From: Massilia violaceinigra
Lineage (GTDB): Bacteria > Pseudomonadota > Gammaproteobacteria > Burkholderiales > Burkholderiaceae_D
Direction: 5' to 3'
DNA: 64,000 bases
Assembly: GCF_002752675.1 (NCBI RefSeq)
Contig: NZ_CP024608.1
Coordinates: 3,658,001-3,722,000 of the forward strand
Shown here: positions 16,116 through 25,916 of the stretch, piece after piece
Layout of the letters: each line of letters begins with the position of its first letter
How positions within the stretch are numbered: the first letter of the stretch is position 1
The notes under the pieces: generated by a model
What the model saw: the letters and a program-made list of their open reading frames with translations, nothing else
What the model was told of the DNA's origin: nothing
The model's database searches: none
Program-made: the position numbers and the translations under genes

Positions 16116-18653
16116 ATGACTCTCGTGCATCGACTCTCGACGATTGCAGCCGCCTGCGCCTTGTGCGCCGCCGCCTCCGCACCGGCCTCGGCCGCATCCG
16201 AAACTTACCAGTGGAACAGTGTCGCCATGGGCGGCGGCGGTTTCGTCTCGGCGGTGATTCCGAGCAAGACGCAAAAAGGCCTGGCCTACGCCCGCACCGA
16301 CGTCGGCGGCGCATATCGCTGGGACAACACCGCCGCGCGCTGGGTGCCGCTGATCGACTGGGCGTCGGAAGATGAAACCGGCCTGCTGGGCATCGAATCG
16401 ATCGCCCTCGACCCGAAAAATGCCGCCAAGGTATACATGCTGGCCGGTATCAGCTACTTCAACAACGGCAAGACCATGATCTTGCGTTCCTCGGATTACG
16501 GCAAAACCTTCATCAAGACCGATGTGACGGCCCTGTTCAAGGCGCACGGCAACGGCATGGGCCGCCAGACCGGCGAACGCCTGCAGGTCGATCCCGGTTC
16601 GAGCAACATCCTGTACGTGGGCACCCGCGCCAACGGTCTGTTCAAGAGCGTCGACAGCGGCGCCACCTGGGCCCGCGTGGCTAGCCTGAACGTGACCACC
16701 ACGCCGAACGAAAACGGGATCAACTTCGTCTCGCTCGACCCGTCCAGCGTGGTGGGTGGCGCGGCCCAGCGCATCGTGGTGGGCGTGTCGCGCTTCGGCT
16801 ACGTGGCCCCCAATCTGTACCGCAGCAACGATGGCGGCAAGACCTTCGCACCTGTCGCCGGCGCCCCGACCGACCTGATGCCGCAACGCGTGGCGCGCGC
16901 CAGCGACGGCAACCTGTACGTCACCTACGCCAACGGCGCCGGTCCGCACGGCCACTGGGCCCAGCCGGAACCGATGGACCGCGGCCAGATCTGGAAGTAC
17001 AACGTGGGCACCGGCGCCTGGACCAACGTCACGCCGGCCGGCATCAGCTCGGCGTTCAGCGGCATCAGCGTGGCGCCAGACAATCCGAACAACCTGGTGG
17101 CGTCAACCGTCAACACCTACCAGCAGCAGGGCAACGCCTGGGGCGACCGCATCTACACCTCGGCCAACGGCGGCGCCAGCTGGACCGACGTGATCGCCCG
17201 CGGCTTCGCGAAGGATAGCGCGGGCGTGTCCTGGGTCGGCGACAAGGCGATCCACTGGGCTGGCACGGTCGAGCTCGATCCTTTCGATACCAAGGCGGCG
17301 TGGGTGTCGTCCGGTAATGGCATCTTCAAGACCGCCAATATCAACGCGACCCCGGCCACCTGGACCTTCAACGTCGCAGGGCTGGAAGAAACCGTGCCGC
17401 TTAACCTGGTCAGCATCCCGGGCGGACCGCTGATGTCGGTGATCGGCGACTACGATGGCTTCCGCCACACCGATCCGACCCGCTATGCGCCGATCCACAC
17501 GCCATCGATCGGCAGCACCACCGGCCTCGATTTTGCTGCGCGCAAAACCTCGGTGCTGGCGCGCGTGGGCGGCAACGATAATCCAGGCATGTACTACTCG
17601 ACCGACACCGGCGCCACCTGGAAGAAGAGTGCGCTGATGAACGGCAAGAACGGCCAGGTCGCGCTCTCGTCCGACGGCACCGTGTTGCTGCACAGCCCGG
17701 ACAATTCGGCCACCAGCTACCGCTCGACCGACTTTGGATCGAGCTGGACTGCCGTGAATGGCTTGAACGTGACCAGTGCCCGTCCGGTGGCCGATGCCGT
17801 CAACCCGCGCAAGTTTTACGCCTATGACAACGGTCGCATGTTCGTCAGTACCGATGGCGGCGTGTCGTTCGCGCCGAAAGCGAGCCTGCAGTCGGGCGGA
17901 TCGAAGGTGATCCGCGCGGTGCCGAACCGCGAAGGCGAGCTGTGGGTGCCGCTGTATGGTGCGGGTCTTGCGCGCTCGACCGATTCAGGCGCGAGCTTCA
18001 GCAGCATCGGCAGCGTGAGCTATGCCGCCGCGGTCGGCTTTGGCGCCGCGGCGCCGGGCGCCAGCTTCCCGACGGTGTTTATCTGGGGTACGGTCGGCGG
18101 CGTGAAAGGCGTGCACCGCTCGGTTGATACCGGCGCCACCTGGGTGCGCGTCAACGATGATGCTCACCAGTACGGCGGACCGGGCAACGGCCAGTTCGTC
18201 ATCGGCGACATGAACCGTTACGGCGTTGTGTACATGAGTACCGCCGGACGCGGCATCGCCATAGGCGTGCCGGGCGGAACCACGACCCCGCCGATCGATC
18301 CGCCGCCACCGGTGGAACCGCCGCCAACGCCGACGCCCACCAACCAGTGCGTGTACCAGGTGCGCAGCCAGTGGCCGGGCGGATTCAACGCGGCGGTGCA
18401 GATCACCAACCGCGGCACCAGTGCCATGAACGGCTGGAGCGTGAGCTGGACCTACTCGGATGGCTCGAAAGTGGCCAGCATGTGGAATGCGGTCCTGAGC
18501 GGCACCAACCGCTACACGGCGACCAACGTGGGCTGGAACGGGGTGATCCAGCCGGGCCAAACCGTCGAGTTCGGTTTCCAGGGCACCAGCGGCAGCGCGG
18601 GCACCCAGGTACCGGTGCTGGGCGGAACCACTTGCGCCAAGGCGGCCAAGTAA
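16116..18653 (+). CDS. Secreted GH74 xyloglucanase with C-terminal CBM2
   Basis: Extracellular plant-polysaccharide hydrolase of 845 residues from ATG 16116. Signal peptide to about 27 (ACALCAAASAPASA). Residues 30-725 form the GH74 double beta-propeller with many Asp-box repeats of type SxDxGxTW (SVDSGATW, STDTGATW, STDFGSSW). The family's catalytic Asp pair is visible: Asp62 in ARTDVGGAYRW and Asp445 in IGDYDGF. A Pro/Thr linker (about 722-744) leads to a CBM2-type cellulose-binding module (about 745-840) with Cys at both ends and Trp residues in SWTYSDG and NVGWNGVI. The frame is open further upstream but without signal-peptide character. Xyloglucan is the family's usual substrate; exo or endo mode cannot be read by eye. 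It lies in the accessory insert between trpA and accD. Confidence 0.93.
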   Translation: MTLVHRLSTIAAACALCAAASAPASAASETYQWNSVAMGGGGFVSAVIPSKTQKGLAYARTDVGGAYRWDNTAARWVPLIDWASEDETGLLGIESIALDPKNAAKVYMLAGISYFNNGKTMILRSSDYGKTFIKTDVTALFKAHGNGMGRQTGERLQVDPGSSNILYVGTRANGLFKSVDSGATWARVASLNVTTTPNENGINFVSLDPSSVVGGAAQRIVVGVSRFGYVAPNLYRSNDGGKTFAPVAGAPTDLMPQRVARASDGNLYVTYANGAGPHGHWAQPEPMDRGQIWKYNVGTGAWTNVTPAGISSAFSGISVAPDNPNNLVASTVNTYQQQGNAWGDRIYTSANGGASWTDVIARGFAKDSAGVSWVGDKAIHWAGTVELDPFDTKAAWVSSGNGIFKTANINATPATWTFNVAGLEETVPLNLVSIPGGPLMSVIGDYDGFRHTDPTRYAPIHTPSIGSTTGLDFAARKTSVLARVGGNDNPGMYYSTDTGATWKKSALMNGKNGQVALSSDGTVLLHSPDNSATSYRSTDFGSSWTAVNGLNVTSARPVADAVNPRKFYAYDNGRMFVSTDGGVSFAPKASLQSGGSKVIRAVPNREGELWVPLYGAGLARSTDSGASFSSIGSVSYAAAVGFGAAAPGASFPTVFIWGTVGGVKGVHRSVDTGATWVRVNDDAHQYGGPGNGQFVIGDMNRYGVVYMSTAGRGIAIGVPGGTTTPPIDPPPPVEPPPTPTPTNQCVYQVRSQWPGGFNAAVQITNRGTSAMNGWSVSWTYSDGSKVASMWNAVLSGTNRYTATNVGWNGVIQPGQTVEFGFQGTSGSAGTQVPVLGGTTCAKAAK

Positions 18654-18705
18654 GCGTTCACTCCGAACCAGGCGGGCGCCGAGTGAGTATTCACTAGCGC
18701 CGCAT

Positions 18706-18730
18706 GCAGCCGGGTCGTCGACCCGGCTGC
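18706..18730. terminator. 11-bp hairpin between convergent genes
   Basis: Perfect inverted repeat, arms GCAGCCGGGTC (18706-18716) and 18720-18730, loop GTC, then GCTTTCC. It lies between the end of the GH74 gene and the end of the opposing small gene, 8 nt from the latter's stop, and could terminate both. Confidence 0.65.
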
Positions 18731-18737
18731 GCTTTCC

Positions 18738-18959
18738 TTACAGCCAGCCCTGGCGCCACTGCGTTTCGTCGCGCAGCGTTTTCCACGCGATGCGCCGCGT
18801 CTGCCGGCTGTGAACGGCATCGATATCGACCCACTCCACGGCCTCGCCGGGCTGCTCGGGCTCGATCACCTTGATCACGATAAAATGCTTCTCCTTGTTC
18901 ACGGGAGCGAGCGCCGTCCATTTTGAAAGCAGTAATTTTTTAGGATGCAAGGGATTCAT
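18738..18959 (-). CDS. TIGR02450 family small protein
   Basis: 73 residues starting MNPLHPKKLLLSKWTALAP, with KEKHFIVIKVI and WVDIDAVHSRQTRRIAWKTLRDETQW; this is the pattern of the TIGR02450 conserved small protein family, whose function is unknown. The start is placed at the ATG 18959 because upstream in-frame sequence (rich in Arg, no family match) is not conserved in that family. It is convergent with GH74 and divergent from accD. Confidence 0.8.
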   Translation of the reverse strand: MNPLHPKKLLLSKWTALAPVNKEKHFIVIKVIEPEQPGEAVEWVDIDAVHSRQTRRIAWKTLRDETQWRQGWL

Positions 18960-19145
18960 GCGTGGAGCATAGCGCATCGCACGCCTTCGCGCCGCACGCG
19001 GAACCCCGCTGATGAGTTGACGATCCAACACCCGTGCCACGACCGAAAAGAATATCAAATGAGCAATTTTCATTCCGTTGTGTTCGACAAGCAGGGTCTT
19101 AACGGCTAAACTACCGACCACTAAGATGCCGCAGAAGGAAAATGT

Positions 19146-20018
19146 ATGAGTTGGTTAGAGAAACTACTGCCCCCACGAATCCAGCGTTCCGACGCTGCCG
19201 CGCGCAAGACCATGCCCGAAGGCCTGTGGGTCAAGTGCCCCTCCTGCGAAGCCGTCCTGTACCGTACCGACCTCGAATCGAATCTCCACGTCTGCCCGAA
19301 GTGCAGCCACCACATGCGCATCCGCGCCCGCGAGCGCCTCGACGGCCTGCTCGACGAAGGCGGCCGCTATGAAATCGGCCAGGAAACCCTGCCGGTCGAT
19401 ACGCTCAAGTTCAAAGACAGCAAAAAATACCCCGACCGCCTGAAAGCGGCGATGGAAGCGACCGGCGAGACCGATGCGCTGATCGTCATGGGCGGCGCCA
19501 TCATGAGCCTGCCGGTGGTGGTGGCCTGCTTCGAATTCGAATTCATGGGCGGCTCCATGGGTTCCGTGGTCGGCGAGCGCTTCGTGCGCGGCGCCCAGAT
19601 CGCGCTCGAACAAAAAGTACCGTTCATCTGCATCACCGCCACCGGCGGCGCGCGCATGCAGGAAGGCTTGCTGTCGCTGATGCAAATGGCAAAAACCACG
19701 GCCATGCTGACCAAGCTGTCCGAGAAAAAGCTGCCGTTCATCAGTGTGCTGACCGACCCGACCATGGGCGGCGTATCGGCGTCGTTCGCTTTCATGGGCG
19801 ACGTGGTCATCGCCGAGCCGAAGGCACTGATCGGCTTTGCCGGCCCGCGCGTGATCGAGAACACCGTGCGCGAGAAGCTGCCTGAAGGTTTCCAGCGCGC
19901 CGAATTCCTGGTCACCAAGGGCGCTGTCGACATGATCGTCGACCGCCGCAAGATGCGCGAAGAAATCGCGCGCCTGCTCGCGCTGCTGCAAGACCAGGCG
20001 GTTGAAGTCCTGGCCTGA
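19146..20018 (+). CDS. accD: acetyl-CoA carboxylase carboxyltransferase, beta subunit
   Basis: Transfers the carboxyl group from biotin carrier to acetyl-CoA, together with AccA, to make malonyl-CoA. 290 residues. The N-terminal zinc ribbon is visible as CPSCEAVL and CPKCSHH. The carboxyltransferase core carries [36 protein letters not shown] and [12 protein letters not shown]. The ribosome site AGAAGGAAA is 6-8 nt before ATG 19146. It begins the conserved accD-folC-SPOR-cvpA-purF-metZ order. Confidence 0.97.
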   Translation: MSWLEKLLPPRIQRSDAAARKTMPEGLWVKCPSCEAVLYRTDLESNLHVCPKCSHHMRIRARERLDGLLDEGGRYEIGQETLPVDTLKFKDSKKYPDRLKAAMEATGETDALIVMGGAIMSLPVVVACFEFEFMGGSMGSVVGERFVRGAQIALEQKVPFICITATGGARMQEGLLSLMQMAKTTAMLTKLSEKKLPFISVLTDPTMGGVSASFAFMGDVVIAEPKALIGFAGPRVIENTVREKLPEGFQRAEFLVTKGAVDMIVDRRKMREEIARLLALLQDQAVEVLA

Positions 20019-20139
20019 TCGCCTCTCCTGGCTGGGACTATTCTGACTGGTTCACACCGGTTGTTTCATCGCGGTTCATGGCGGACGGGCATGCGTGCCC
20101 GGCTTCCATGAGCCGCCGTTGTTTTTACAGGTTCATTCC

Positions 20140-21438
20140 ATGTCCACTCTCCCCACCACTTTGCCCGACTGGCTGGCTCTGCTCGAATCGCGTCACGCCG
20201 AAGTCCACATCAACATGGGCCTCGAGCGCGTGCGCCAGGTCAAGGAGCGCCTCAATCTGGCCTTCAGCTGCCCGGTCATCATGGTGGCCGGCACCAACGG
20301 CAAGGGCTCGACCTGCTCGATGCTCGAAGCGATCCTGCTGCGCGCCGGCTACAAGGTGGGCCTGTACATCAAGCCGCACTTCCTCGACTTTAACGAGCGA
20401 GCCCGCATCAACGGCGACATGGCGTCCGATGGAGCGCTCATCGCCAGCTTCAACGCCGTCGAAGCGCAGCGCGGCGACATCGATCTGACGTACTTCGAAT
20501 TCACCACCCTGGCCATCATGCACCTGCTGGCCGGCGCGAAGCTCGACGTGGCGATCCTGGAAGTGGGTTTGGGCGGGCGCCTGGACGCGGTCAACGTGAT
20601 CGACGCCGACGTGGCCATCGTCACCTCGATCGATATCGACCACACCGATTTCCTCGGCACCACGCGCGACGAAATCGGGTTCGAGAAAGCGGGCATTTTC
20701 CGCCCCGGCAAAGCGGCTATCTGCAGCGACCCGGTGCCGCCGCCGACCCTCATCGCCCACGCCGAAGCGATCGGCGCCGACCTGTGGCTGCTGGGGCGCG
20801 ACTTCAATTATTCGGGCGACAAGCAGCAGTGGAACTACGGCGGGCGCGAACAGCGCCGCAATTCGCTGGCCTACCCGAGCCTGCGCGGCGCCAATCAGCT
20901 GCTCAACGCCTCGGCCGCGCTGGCCGCGCTCGAAGTGCTGCGCTTCGAACTGCCGGTGGGCGCGCAGGAAGTGCGCACCGGGCTGGTGGTGGTCGAGCTG
21001 CCGGGGCGCTTCCAGGTGCTGCCGGGACGCCCGACCGTCATCCTCGACGTCGCCCATAATCCGCACGCGGCGTCGGCGCTGGCCCAGAATCTGGGCAACA
21101 TGGGCTTTCATCCCTACACCTATGCCGTATTCGGCATCATGCAGGACAAGGATATCGATGGCGTTGTTGCCCCGATGGCGCAATATGTCGACCACTGGTG
21201 CGTGGCCAACCTGCCATCGCCACGCGCGGCCGACCCGGAAACGCTGGCCGCTACCCTGGCGGCGCTGCCGCTTGGTGACGCCAAACCGGGCGAGCGCAGC
21301 GTCACAACCTTCGCCGATCCGGCCCAGGCTTTTGCAAATGCAATGAGTCGAGCCGGGGAGAATGATAGAATTGTGGTCTTTGGCTCCTTCTACACCGTCG
21401 CCGGTGTCATGGCTGCCCGAAAATCCTCACATCACTGA
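20140..21438 (+). CDS. folC: bifunctional dihydrofolate/folylpolyglutamate synthase
   Basis: Adds glutamate to dihydropteroate and later to folates. 432 residues from ATG 20140 (MSTLPTTLPDWLALLESRHAE). The Mur-ligase P-loop is VAGTNGKGST; the metal/substrate segments include YFEFTTLAIMH, VGLGGRLDAVN and VTSIDIDHTDFLG. The C-terminal ligase domain contains LDVAHNPHAA. It is separated from the SPOR gene by 10 nt. The pairing of accD and folC is the usual betaproteobacterial arrangement. Confidence 0.96.
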   Translation: MSTLPTTLPDWLALLESRHAEVHINMGLERVRQVKERLNLAFSCPVIMVAGTNGKGSTCSMLEAILLRAGYKVGLYIKPHFLDFNERARINGDMASDGALIASFNAVEAQRGDIDLTYFEFTTLAIMHLLAGAKLDVAILEVGLGGRLDAVNVIDADVAIVTSIDIDHTDFLGTTRDEIGFEKAGIFRPGKAAICSDPVPPPTLIAHAEAIGADLWLLGRDFNYSGDKQQWNYGGREQRRNSLAYPSLRGANQLLNASAALAALEVLRFELPVGAQEVRTGLVVVELPGRFQVLPGRPTVILDVAHNPHAASALAQNLGNMGFHPYTYAVFGIMQDKDIDGVVAPMAQYVDHWCVANLPSPRAADPETLAATLAALPLGDAKPGERSVTTFADPAQAFANAMSRAGENDRIVVFGSFYTVAGVMAARKSSHH

Positions 21439-21448
21439 AGAAAAACGC

Positions 21449-22507
21449 ATGGGCTTGTTCTCGTTCCTCAATAAAAACAAGCAAGAATCCACGGAAGATA
21501 GTGGCTATTATTCCAAGTCGGACGACGACACCGTCGCCGCCCGTGCCCGTTCCAAACGCGCATCTTCCGCCGGCGAACCCGCAGCCCGCCGCGGCAAGGA
21601 TGCGCGCGCCGCCGCCGATCCCGTTCTGCCCGAGAAAAAGCGTGCGCGCCGCCGGCTGGTTGGCGCCGTCGCGCTGGCGCTGGGCGTGGCGGTCGGCTTG
21701 CCGATGGTGCTCGATTCCGAACCCAAGCCGCTGGCCGGCGACATCGATATCCGTATTCCCTCCAAGGACAAGGTCGCGCCGCAGGCGCAGCCGCGCGCCG
21801 TGGCTGCCGCCGATGCGCTCGACAAGCGCGAAGAAATCGTCGACGTGCCGCCGGTGCCGATGGTGACGCTGCCGAAAGAAAGACCGGTACCGAGGGAGGA
21901 GATCAAACCCGAGGCCAAGCCCGAGGTCAAGACCGTGGCCAAGCCCGAAGTCAAGCCGGCGGTGAAACCCGACGTCAAACCGGTAGCCAAGCCGGAACCG
22001 AAACCGGTCGTCAAGCCCGAGCCCAAAGTCGTGGCCAAGCCCGAAGTCAAACCCGACAAGCCGAAGCCGGAGCCGAAAGTCGCCGAGGTCAAGCACGTCG
22101 AGAAAGTGCCCGAAAAGCACGTCGAAAAAACGGTCGAGAAGCCGGTTGATAAACCGCTTGCCAAGGCACCGCCCAAGGTAGAGGAAAAGGAAAAACCGGC
22201 CGTCAAGCCGCCGGTGCCGGACGCCCAGCGCGCCATATCCATCCTCGAAGGCAAGGCGCCCGAGAAAGCCGTCGATGAGAACCAGCGCTTCGTGGTGCAG
22301 GTCGCGGCGCTCGCCACCCAGGAAAAAGTCAACGAATTGCAGGCCAAATTGAGCGGCGCGGGCATCCGCTCGTTCACGCACAAGATACCGACCCAGTCGG
22401 GCGACCGGATTCGCGTGCAGGTGGGCCCGTTCAGCAAGGATGAAGCCGAAAAAGTGCGCGCCAAGTTAAGCAAGATGGGACTGTCGGGCATCATGGTCCC
22501 GGGCTGA
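21449..22507 (+). CDS. SPOR-domain inner-membrane protein with Lys-Pro repeat linker
   Basis: 352 residues. N-terminal cytoplasmic Lys/Arg-rich part, one membrane helix at about 70-90 (RLVGAVALALGVAVGLPMVL), then a periplasmic linker (about 145-265) of degenerate AKPEVKP/VKPEPK repeats, then a C-terminal SPOR domain (about 285-352, FVVQVAALATQEKVNELQAKL) that should bind denuded septal peptidoglycan. The layout is like FtsN/DedD. It belongs to the folC-cvpA-purF cluster, where an SPOR gene is usual in this class. A direct role in division is inferred. Confidence 0.9.
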   Translation: MGLFSFLNKNKQESTEDSGYYSKSDDDTVAARARSKRASSAGEPAARRGKDARAAADPVLPEKKRARRRLVGAVALALGVAVGLPMVLDSEPKPLAGDIDIRIPSKDKVAPQAQPRAVAAADALDKREEIVDVPPVPMVTLPKERPVPREEIKPEAKPEVKTVAKPEVKPAVKPDVKPVAKPEPKPVVKPEPKVVAKPEVKPDKPKPEPKVAEVKHVEKVPEKHVEKTVEKPVDKPLAKAPPKVEEKEKPAVKPPVPDAQRAISILEGKAPEKAVDENQRFVVQVAALATQEKVNELQAKLSGAGIRSFTHKIPTQSGDRIRVQVGPFSKDEAEKVRAKLSKMGLSGIMVPG

Positions 22508-22532
22508 TGACACACGTTTGGGCGGACGCACG

Positions 22533-23018
22533 GTGACAGAGTTCGATTATGTGGTGCTGGTGATCCTGATTTCCTCGGTCATCATCGGCACGCTGCGCGG
22601 CCTGGTCAAGGAAATCCTGTCGCTGATCAGCTGGGTGGTGGCCTTCGTCGTCGCCAACGCCTACGGCGCCCAGCTCGCGCCCATGTTGTCGGTGATCCCC
22701 GGCGAAACGGTACGCCTGATGGTCGCCTTCGTGGCGCTGTTCCTCGGCACCCGCATCCTGATGGGACTGGTCATGATGGCGGTCGACCTGATGGTCAAGG
22801 CCACGGGATTGAGTCCGGCGAACCGCCTGCTGGGAGCGACGTTCGGCCTCGCGCGCGGGGTTGTGATCGTGCTGGCCGCCGTCATCTCGTGCGGCATGAC
22901 CGACCTGCCCAAGCAGGCCTTTTGGACCAAGGCGGTATCGAGCCCCATGGCGGAAGAGGGCGCGCGGATGGTAAAGACATTGTTGCCCGCTGATTTGGCG
23001 CGGCATGTTCAGTTTTGA
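22533..23018 (+). CDS. cvpA: CvpA family inner-membrane protein
   Basis: 161 residues from GTG 22533 (MTEFDYVVLVILISSVIIGTLRGL), preceded by GGGCGGAC as a ribosome site; a TTG at 22518 in frame would add five residues. Four hydrophobic helices and the family signature RGLVKEILSLISWVVAF identify CvpA, named for colicin V production and widely found next to purF. Its exact role is unsettled; it lies 41 nt ahead of purF as in E. coli. Confidence 0.93.
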   Translation: MTEFDYVVLVILISSVIIGTLRGLVKEILSLISWVVAFVVANAYGAQLAPMLSVIPGETVRLMVAFVALFLGTRILMGLVMMAVDLMVKATGLSPANRLLGATFGLARGVVIVLAAVISCGMTDLPKQAFWTKAVSSPMAEEGARMVKTLLPADLARHVQF

Positions 23019-23059
23019 TATTTTTTAAAATCAGTAGGTCCAGTCTCTAGGAGCGCACC

Positions 23060-24580
23060 ATGTGTGGCATCGTCGGCGTCGTCTCGAATAACCCCGTCAA
23101 TCAAGTGCTGTATGACGCTTTGCTGCTGTTGCAGCACCGCGGTCAGGATGCGGCGGGGATCGCAACCAGTCATTCCAATATGTTTTCCATGCACAAGGCC
23201 AATGGCCTCGTGCGCGACGTTTTCCGCACGCGCAATATGCGTTCGCTGCAGGGGAACTCGGGCATCGGCCACTGCCGCTATCCGACCGCCGGTTCGTCCA
23301 GCGAGGAAGAAGCGCAGCCGTTCTACGTGAATGCGCCGTTCGGCATCACGCTCGCGCACAACGGCAACCTGACCAATCAGGAACAGCTCAAGTCCGAGAT
23401 GTTCCGCAACGACCGCCGCCACATCAACACCGATTCCGACTCGGAAGTGCTGCTCAACGTGCTGGCGCATGAAATCCAGGAATCGACCACCGGCTTTACG
23501 CTCGATCCCGATTCCATCTTCAAGGCGGTGCAAGCGGTGCACCGGCGCGTGCGCGGCGCCTACGCCGTCGTCGCCCAGATCGCCGGCCACGGCCTGCTGG
23601 CCTTCCGCGATCCGTTCGGCATCCGTCCGCTGTGCATCGGCACCAACGAAACCGACAACGGCACCGAATACCTGGTGGCCAGCGAATCGGTGGCGCTGGA
23701 AGGCATGGGCTTTCGCTTCCTGCGCGATATCGCGCCGGGCGAAGCGGTGTTCATCGACATGGACATGAAGCTGCACGAACGCCAGTGCGCCGACAACCCG
23801 TCGTTGAATCCCTGCGCATTCGAGTACGTGTACCTGGCCCGCCCCGATTCGATCCTCGACGGTGCTTCGGTCTATGCCACGCGCCTGAAAATGGGCGAGT
23901 ACCTGGCCGACAAGGTGCGCCAGGAGTTCAAGTCGGGCGAAATCGACGTGGTCATGCCGATTCCCGATTCCTCGCGTCCTGCCGCGATCCAGCTGGCGTT
24001 GAAGCTGGGCGTCGAGTACCGCGAAGGCTTCATCAAGAACCGCTACATCGGCCGCACCTTCCTGATGCCGGGCCAGGCGATTCGCCGCAAGTCGGTACGC
24101 CAGAAACTGAACGCCATCGGTTCCGAATTCAAGGGCAAGAACGTGCTGCTGGTCGACGACTCGATCGTGCGCGGCACCACCAGCCAGGAAATCGTGCAGA
24201 TGGCGCGTGAAGCGGGCGCCCGCAATGTGTTCTTCGCGTCGGCCGCGCCTCCGGTACTGTTCCCGAACGTGTATGGCATCGACATGCCGACCCGCGATGA
24301 ACTGATCGCCTACGGCCGCAGCACCGAGGAAGTCTGCCGCGAGATCACGGCCGATGCCCTGGTGTACCAGGACGTCGATGCGCTCAAGCGCGCGATCTCG
24401 GACGTCAATCCGGCGTTGACCAGCTTCGAGGCGTCCTGCTTCGACGGCGTGTACGTCACTGGCGACGTCACGCCCGCATATCTGGACCGGCTGGAATTCG
24501 CGCGCCACAATCCGAAAGCCGCTCCGGCCGAAGATGCGGCGCGCACCCAGTTGAACCTGAACCTGGCGACCGCCGAGTAA
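23060..24580 (+). CDS. purF: amidophosphoribosyltransferase
   Basis: First committed step of purine synthesis (PRPP plus glutamine to phosphoribosylamine). 506 residues. The nucleophilic Cys2 is at the N-terminus (MCGIVGVVS), as in class II glutamine amidotransferases; GNLTN and the [12 protein letters not shown] segment follow. The PRPP loop [14 protein letters not shown] is in the C-terminal phosphoribosyltransferase domain. The ribosome site AGGAG is close before ATG 23060. metZ starts 3 nt after its stop. Confidence 0.98.
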   Translation: MCGIVGVVSNNPVNQVLYDALLLLQHRGQDAAGIATSHSNMFSMHKANGLVRDVFRTRNMRSLQGNSGIGHCRYPTAGSSSEEEAQPFYVNAPFGITLAHNGNLTNQEQLKSEMFRNDRRHINTDSDSEVLLNVLAHEIQESTTGFTLDPDSIFKAVQAVHRRVRGAYAVVAQIAGHGLLAFRDPFGIRPLCIGTNETDNGTEYLVASESVALEGMGFRFLRDIAPGEAVFIDMDMKLHERQCADNPSLNPCAFEYVYLARPDSILDGASVYATRLKMGEYLADKVRQEFKSGEIDVVMPIPDSSRPAAIQLALKLGVEYREGFIKNRYIGRTFLMPGQAIRRKSVRQKLNAIGSEFKGKNVLLVDDSIVRGTTSQEIVQMAREAGARNVFFASAAPPVLFPNVYGIDMPTRDELIAYGRSTEEVCREITADALVYQDVDALKRAISDVNPALTSFEASCFDGVYVTGDVTPAYLDRLEFARHNPKAAPAEDAARTQLNLNLATAE

Positions 24581-24583
24581 CTG

Positions 24584-25822
24584 ATGAGCGAGAAGAAAAG
24601 CTACGGCTTCACCACGACCATCCTGCACAACGACCGGCAAAAGCCGATCGAGCACGGGTCGCTGCACAAGCCGATTCACACGTCGGTCACCTTCGGCTAC
24701 AACGACGCGCGCCAGCTGGCGTCGGTGTTCCAGGGGAAGGAGCCGGGCTTTCGCTACGGCCGCCAGGGCAATCCGACCATCTCCGCGCTCGAAGACAAGA
24801 TCACGAAGATGGAAGACGGCGTATCGACCTTGTGCTTTGCGACCGGGATGGGGGCCATTGGCGCCGTGTTCCAGGCGCTGCTGCGCGCCGGCGACCACAT
24901 CGTGTCGTCGTCGTTCTTGTTCGGGAATACCAACAGCCTGTGGCAAACGGCGGCCGGGCAGGGCGTCGAGGTGGCGTTTGCCGATGCGACCGACGTGGCC
25001 AACGTCGAAGCCGCGCTCACGCCGGCCACGCGCCTGGTGTTCGTCGAAACCATCGCCAACCCGCGCACGCAGGTGGCGGACCTGGCGCGCATCGGCCGGC
25101 TGTGCAAGGAACGCGGCATTCTGTTCGTGGTCGATAACACCATGACGTCGCCCTACCTGTTCCGGCCTAAAACGGTCGGTGCCGGGCTGGTGGTGAACGC
25201 GCTGACCAAGTCGATCGGAGGCCACGGCAATGCGCTCGGCGGCAGCCTGACCGACACCGGCGAGTACGACTGGAGCGCTTTCCCGAACATTGCGGCCAAC
25301 TACAAGCGCAATCCGCCGGCGCAGTGGGGCATGGCGCAGTTGCGCGCCAAGGCCCTGCGCGACTTCGGCGCCTCGCTGGCACCGGAAGCGGCTCACCATA
25401 TCGCGGTGGGGGCGGAAACGCTGGCGCTGCGCATGGAGCGCGCTTCGGCCAGCGCACTGGCGGTCACGCGCATGCTCGAAGCCGACGAGCGCGTGGCGGC
25501 GGTGTATTACCCGGGCCTGGCATCGCACCCGCAGCATGCGCTGGCGAGCGATCTGTTCAAGGCGTACGGTTCGCTGTTCAGCTTTGAACTGAAAGATGGC
25601 ATCGATTGCTTCGATTACCTCAATCGCCTCAAGCTCGGTATCTCCGCCAGTAACCTGGGCGATACGCGCACCTTGGTGATTCCGGTGTCGCACACCATCT
25701 TCTTCGAGATGGGTGCCGAGCGGCGCGCCAGCATGGGTATCGCCGAATCGCTGATCCGGGTTTCGGTCGGCATCGAAGACACCGCCGATTTGCTCGACGA
25801 CTTCCGCTGCGCGCTGGATTGA
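24584..25822 (+). CDS. metZ: O-succinylhomoserine sulfhydrylase
   Basis: PLP enzyme of methionine synthesis making homocysteine directly from an O-acylhomoserine and sulfide. 412 residues of the Cys/Met-metabolism fold: GFRYGRQGNPT near the N-terminus, the PLP Lys in NALTKSIGGHGNALGG, and the C-terminal SLGDTRTL-like segment SNLGDTRTLVIPVSHT. Its position immediately after purF (3 nt) and its family resemblance fit MetZ; O-succinyl versus O-acetyl specificity is taken from neighbourhood convention, not from residues. Confidence 0.92.
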   Translation: MSEKKSYGFTTTILHNDRQKPIEHGSLHKPIHTSVTFGYNDARQLASVFQGKEPGFRYGRQGNPTISALEDKITKMEDGVSTLCFATGMGAIGAVFQALLRAGDHIVSSSFLFGNTNSLWQTAAGQGVEVAFADATDVANVEAALTPATRLVFVETIANPRTQVADLARIGRLCKERGILFVVDNTMTSPYLFRPKTVGAGLVVNALTKSIGGHGNALGGSLTDTGEYDWSAFPNIAANYKRNPPAQWGMAQLRAKALRDFGASLAPEAAHHIAVGAETLALRMERASASALAVTRMLEADERVAAVYYPGLASHPQHALASDLFKAYGSLFSFELKDGIDCFDYLNRLKLGISASNLGDTRTLVIPVSHTIFFEMGAERRASMGIAESLIRVSVGIEDTADLLDDFRCALD

Positions 25823-25826
25823 ACGG

Positions 25827-25852
25827 GGCAGGGCGGCACGCGCCGCCCTGCC
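25827..25852 (+). terminator. Strong hairpin after metZ
   Basis: Perfect 11-bp stem GGCAGGGCGGC (25827-25837) with 25842-25852, loop ACGC, starting 4 nt after the metZ stop. No T-run follows, so termination is likely but not certain. Confidence 0.6.
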
Positions 25853-25916
25853 ATGTCATCTGGTGACGATGCGGGTTCGACCACATGGTTCGTACAAATA
25901 CAAGGTCCTACACGCG

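Noticed and set aside
23009..25693. 894-codon minus-strand frame opposite purF and metZ
   Set aside because: Shadow of two well-identified enzymes; composition (Arg, His, Ala, Gln) is that of antisense translation.
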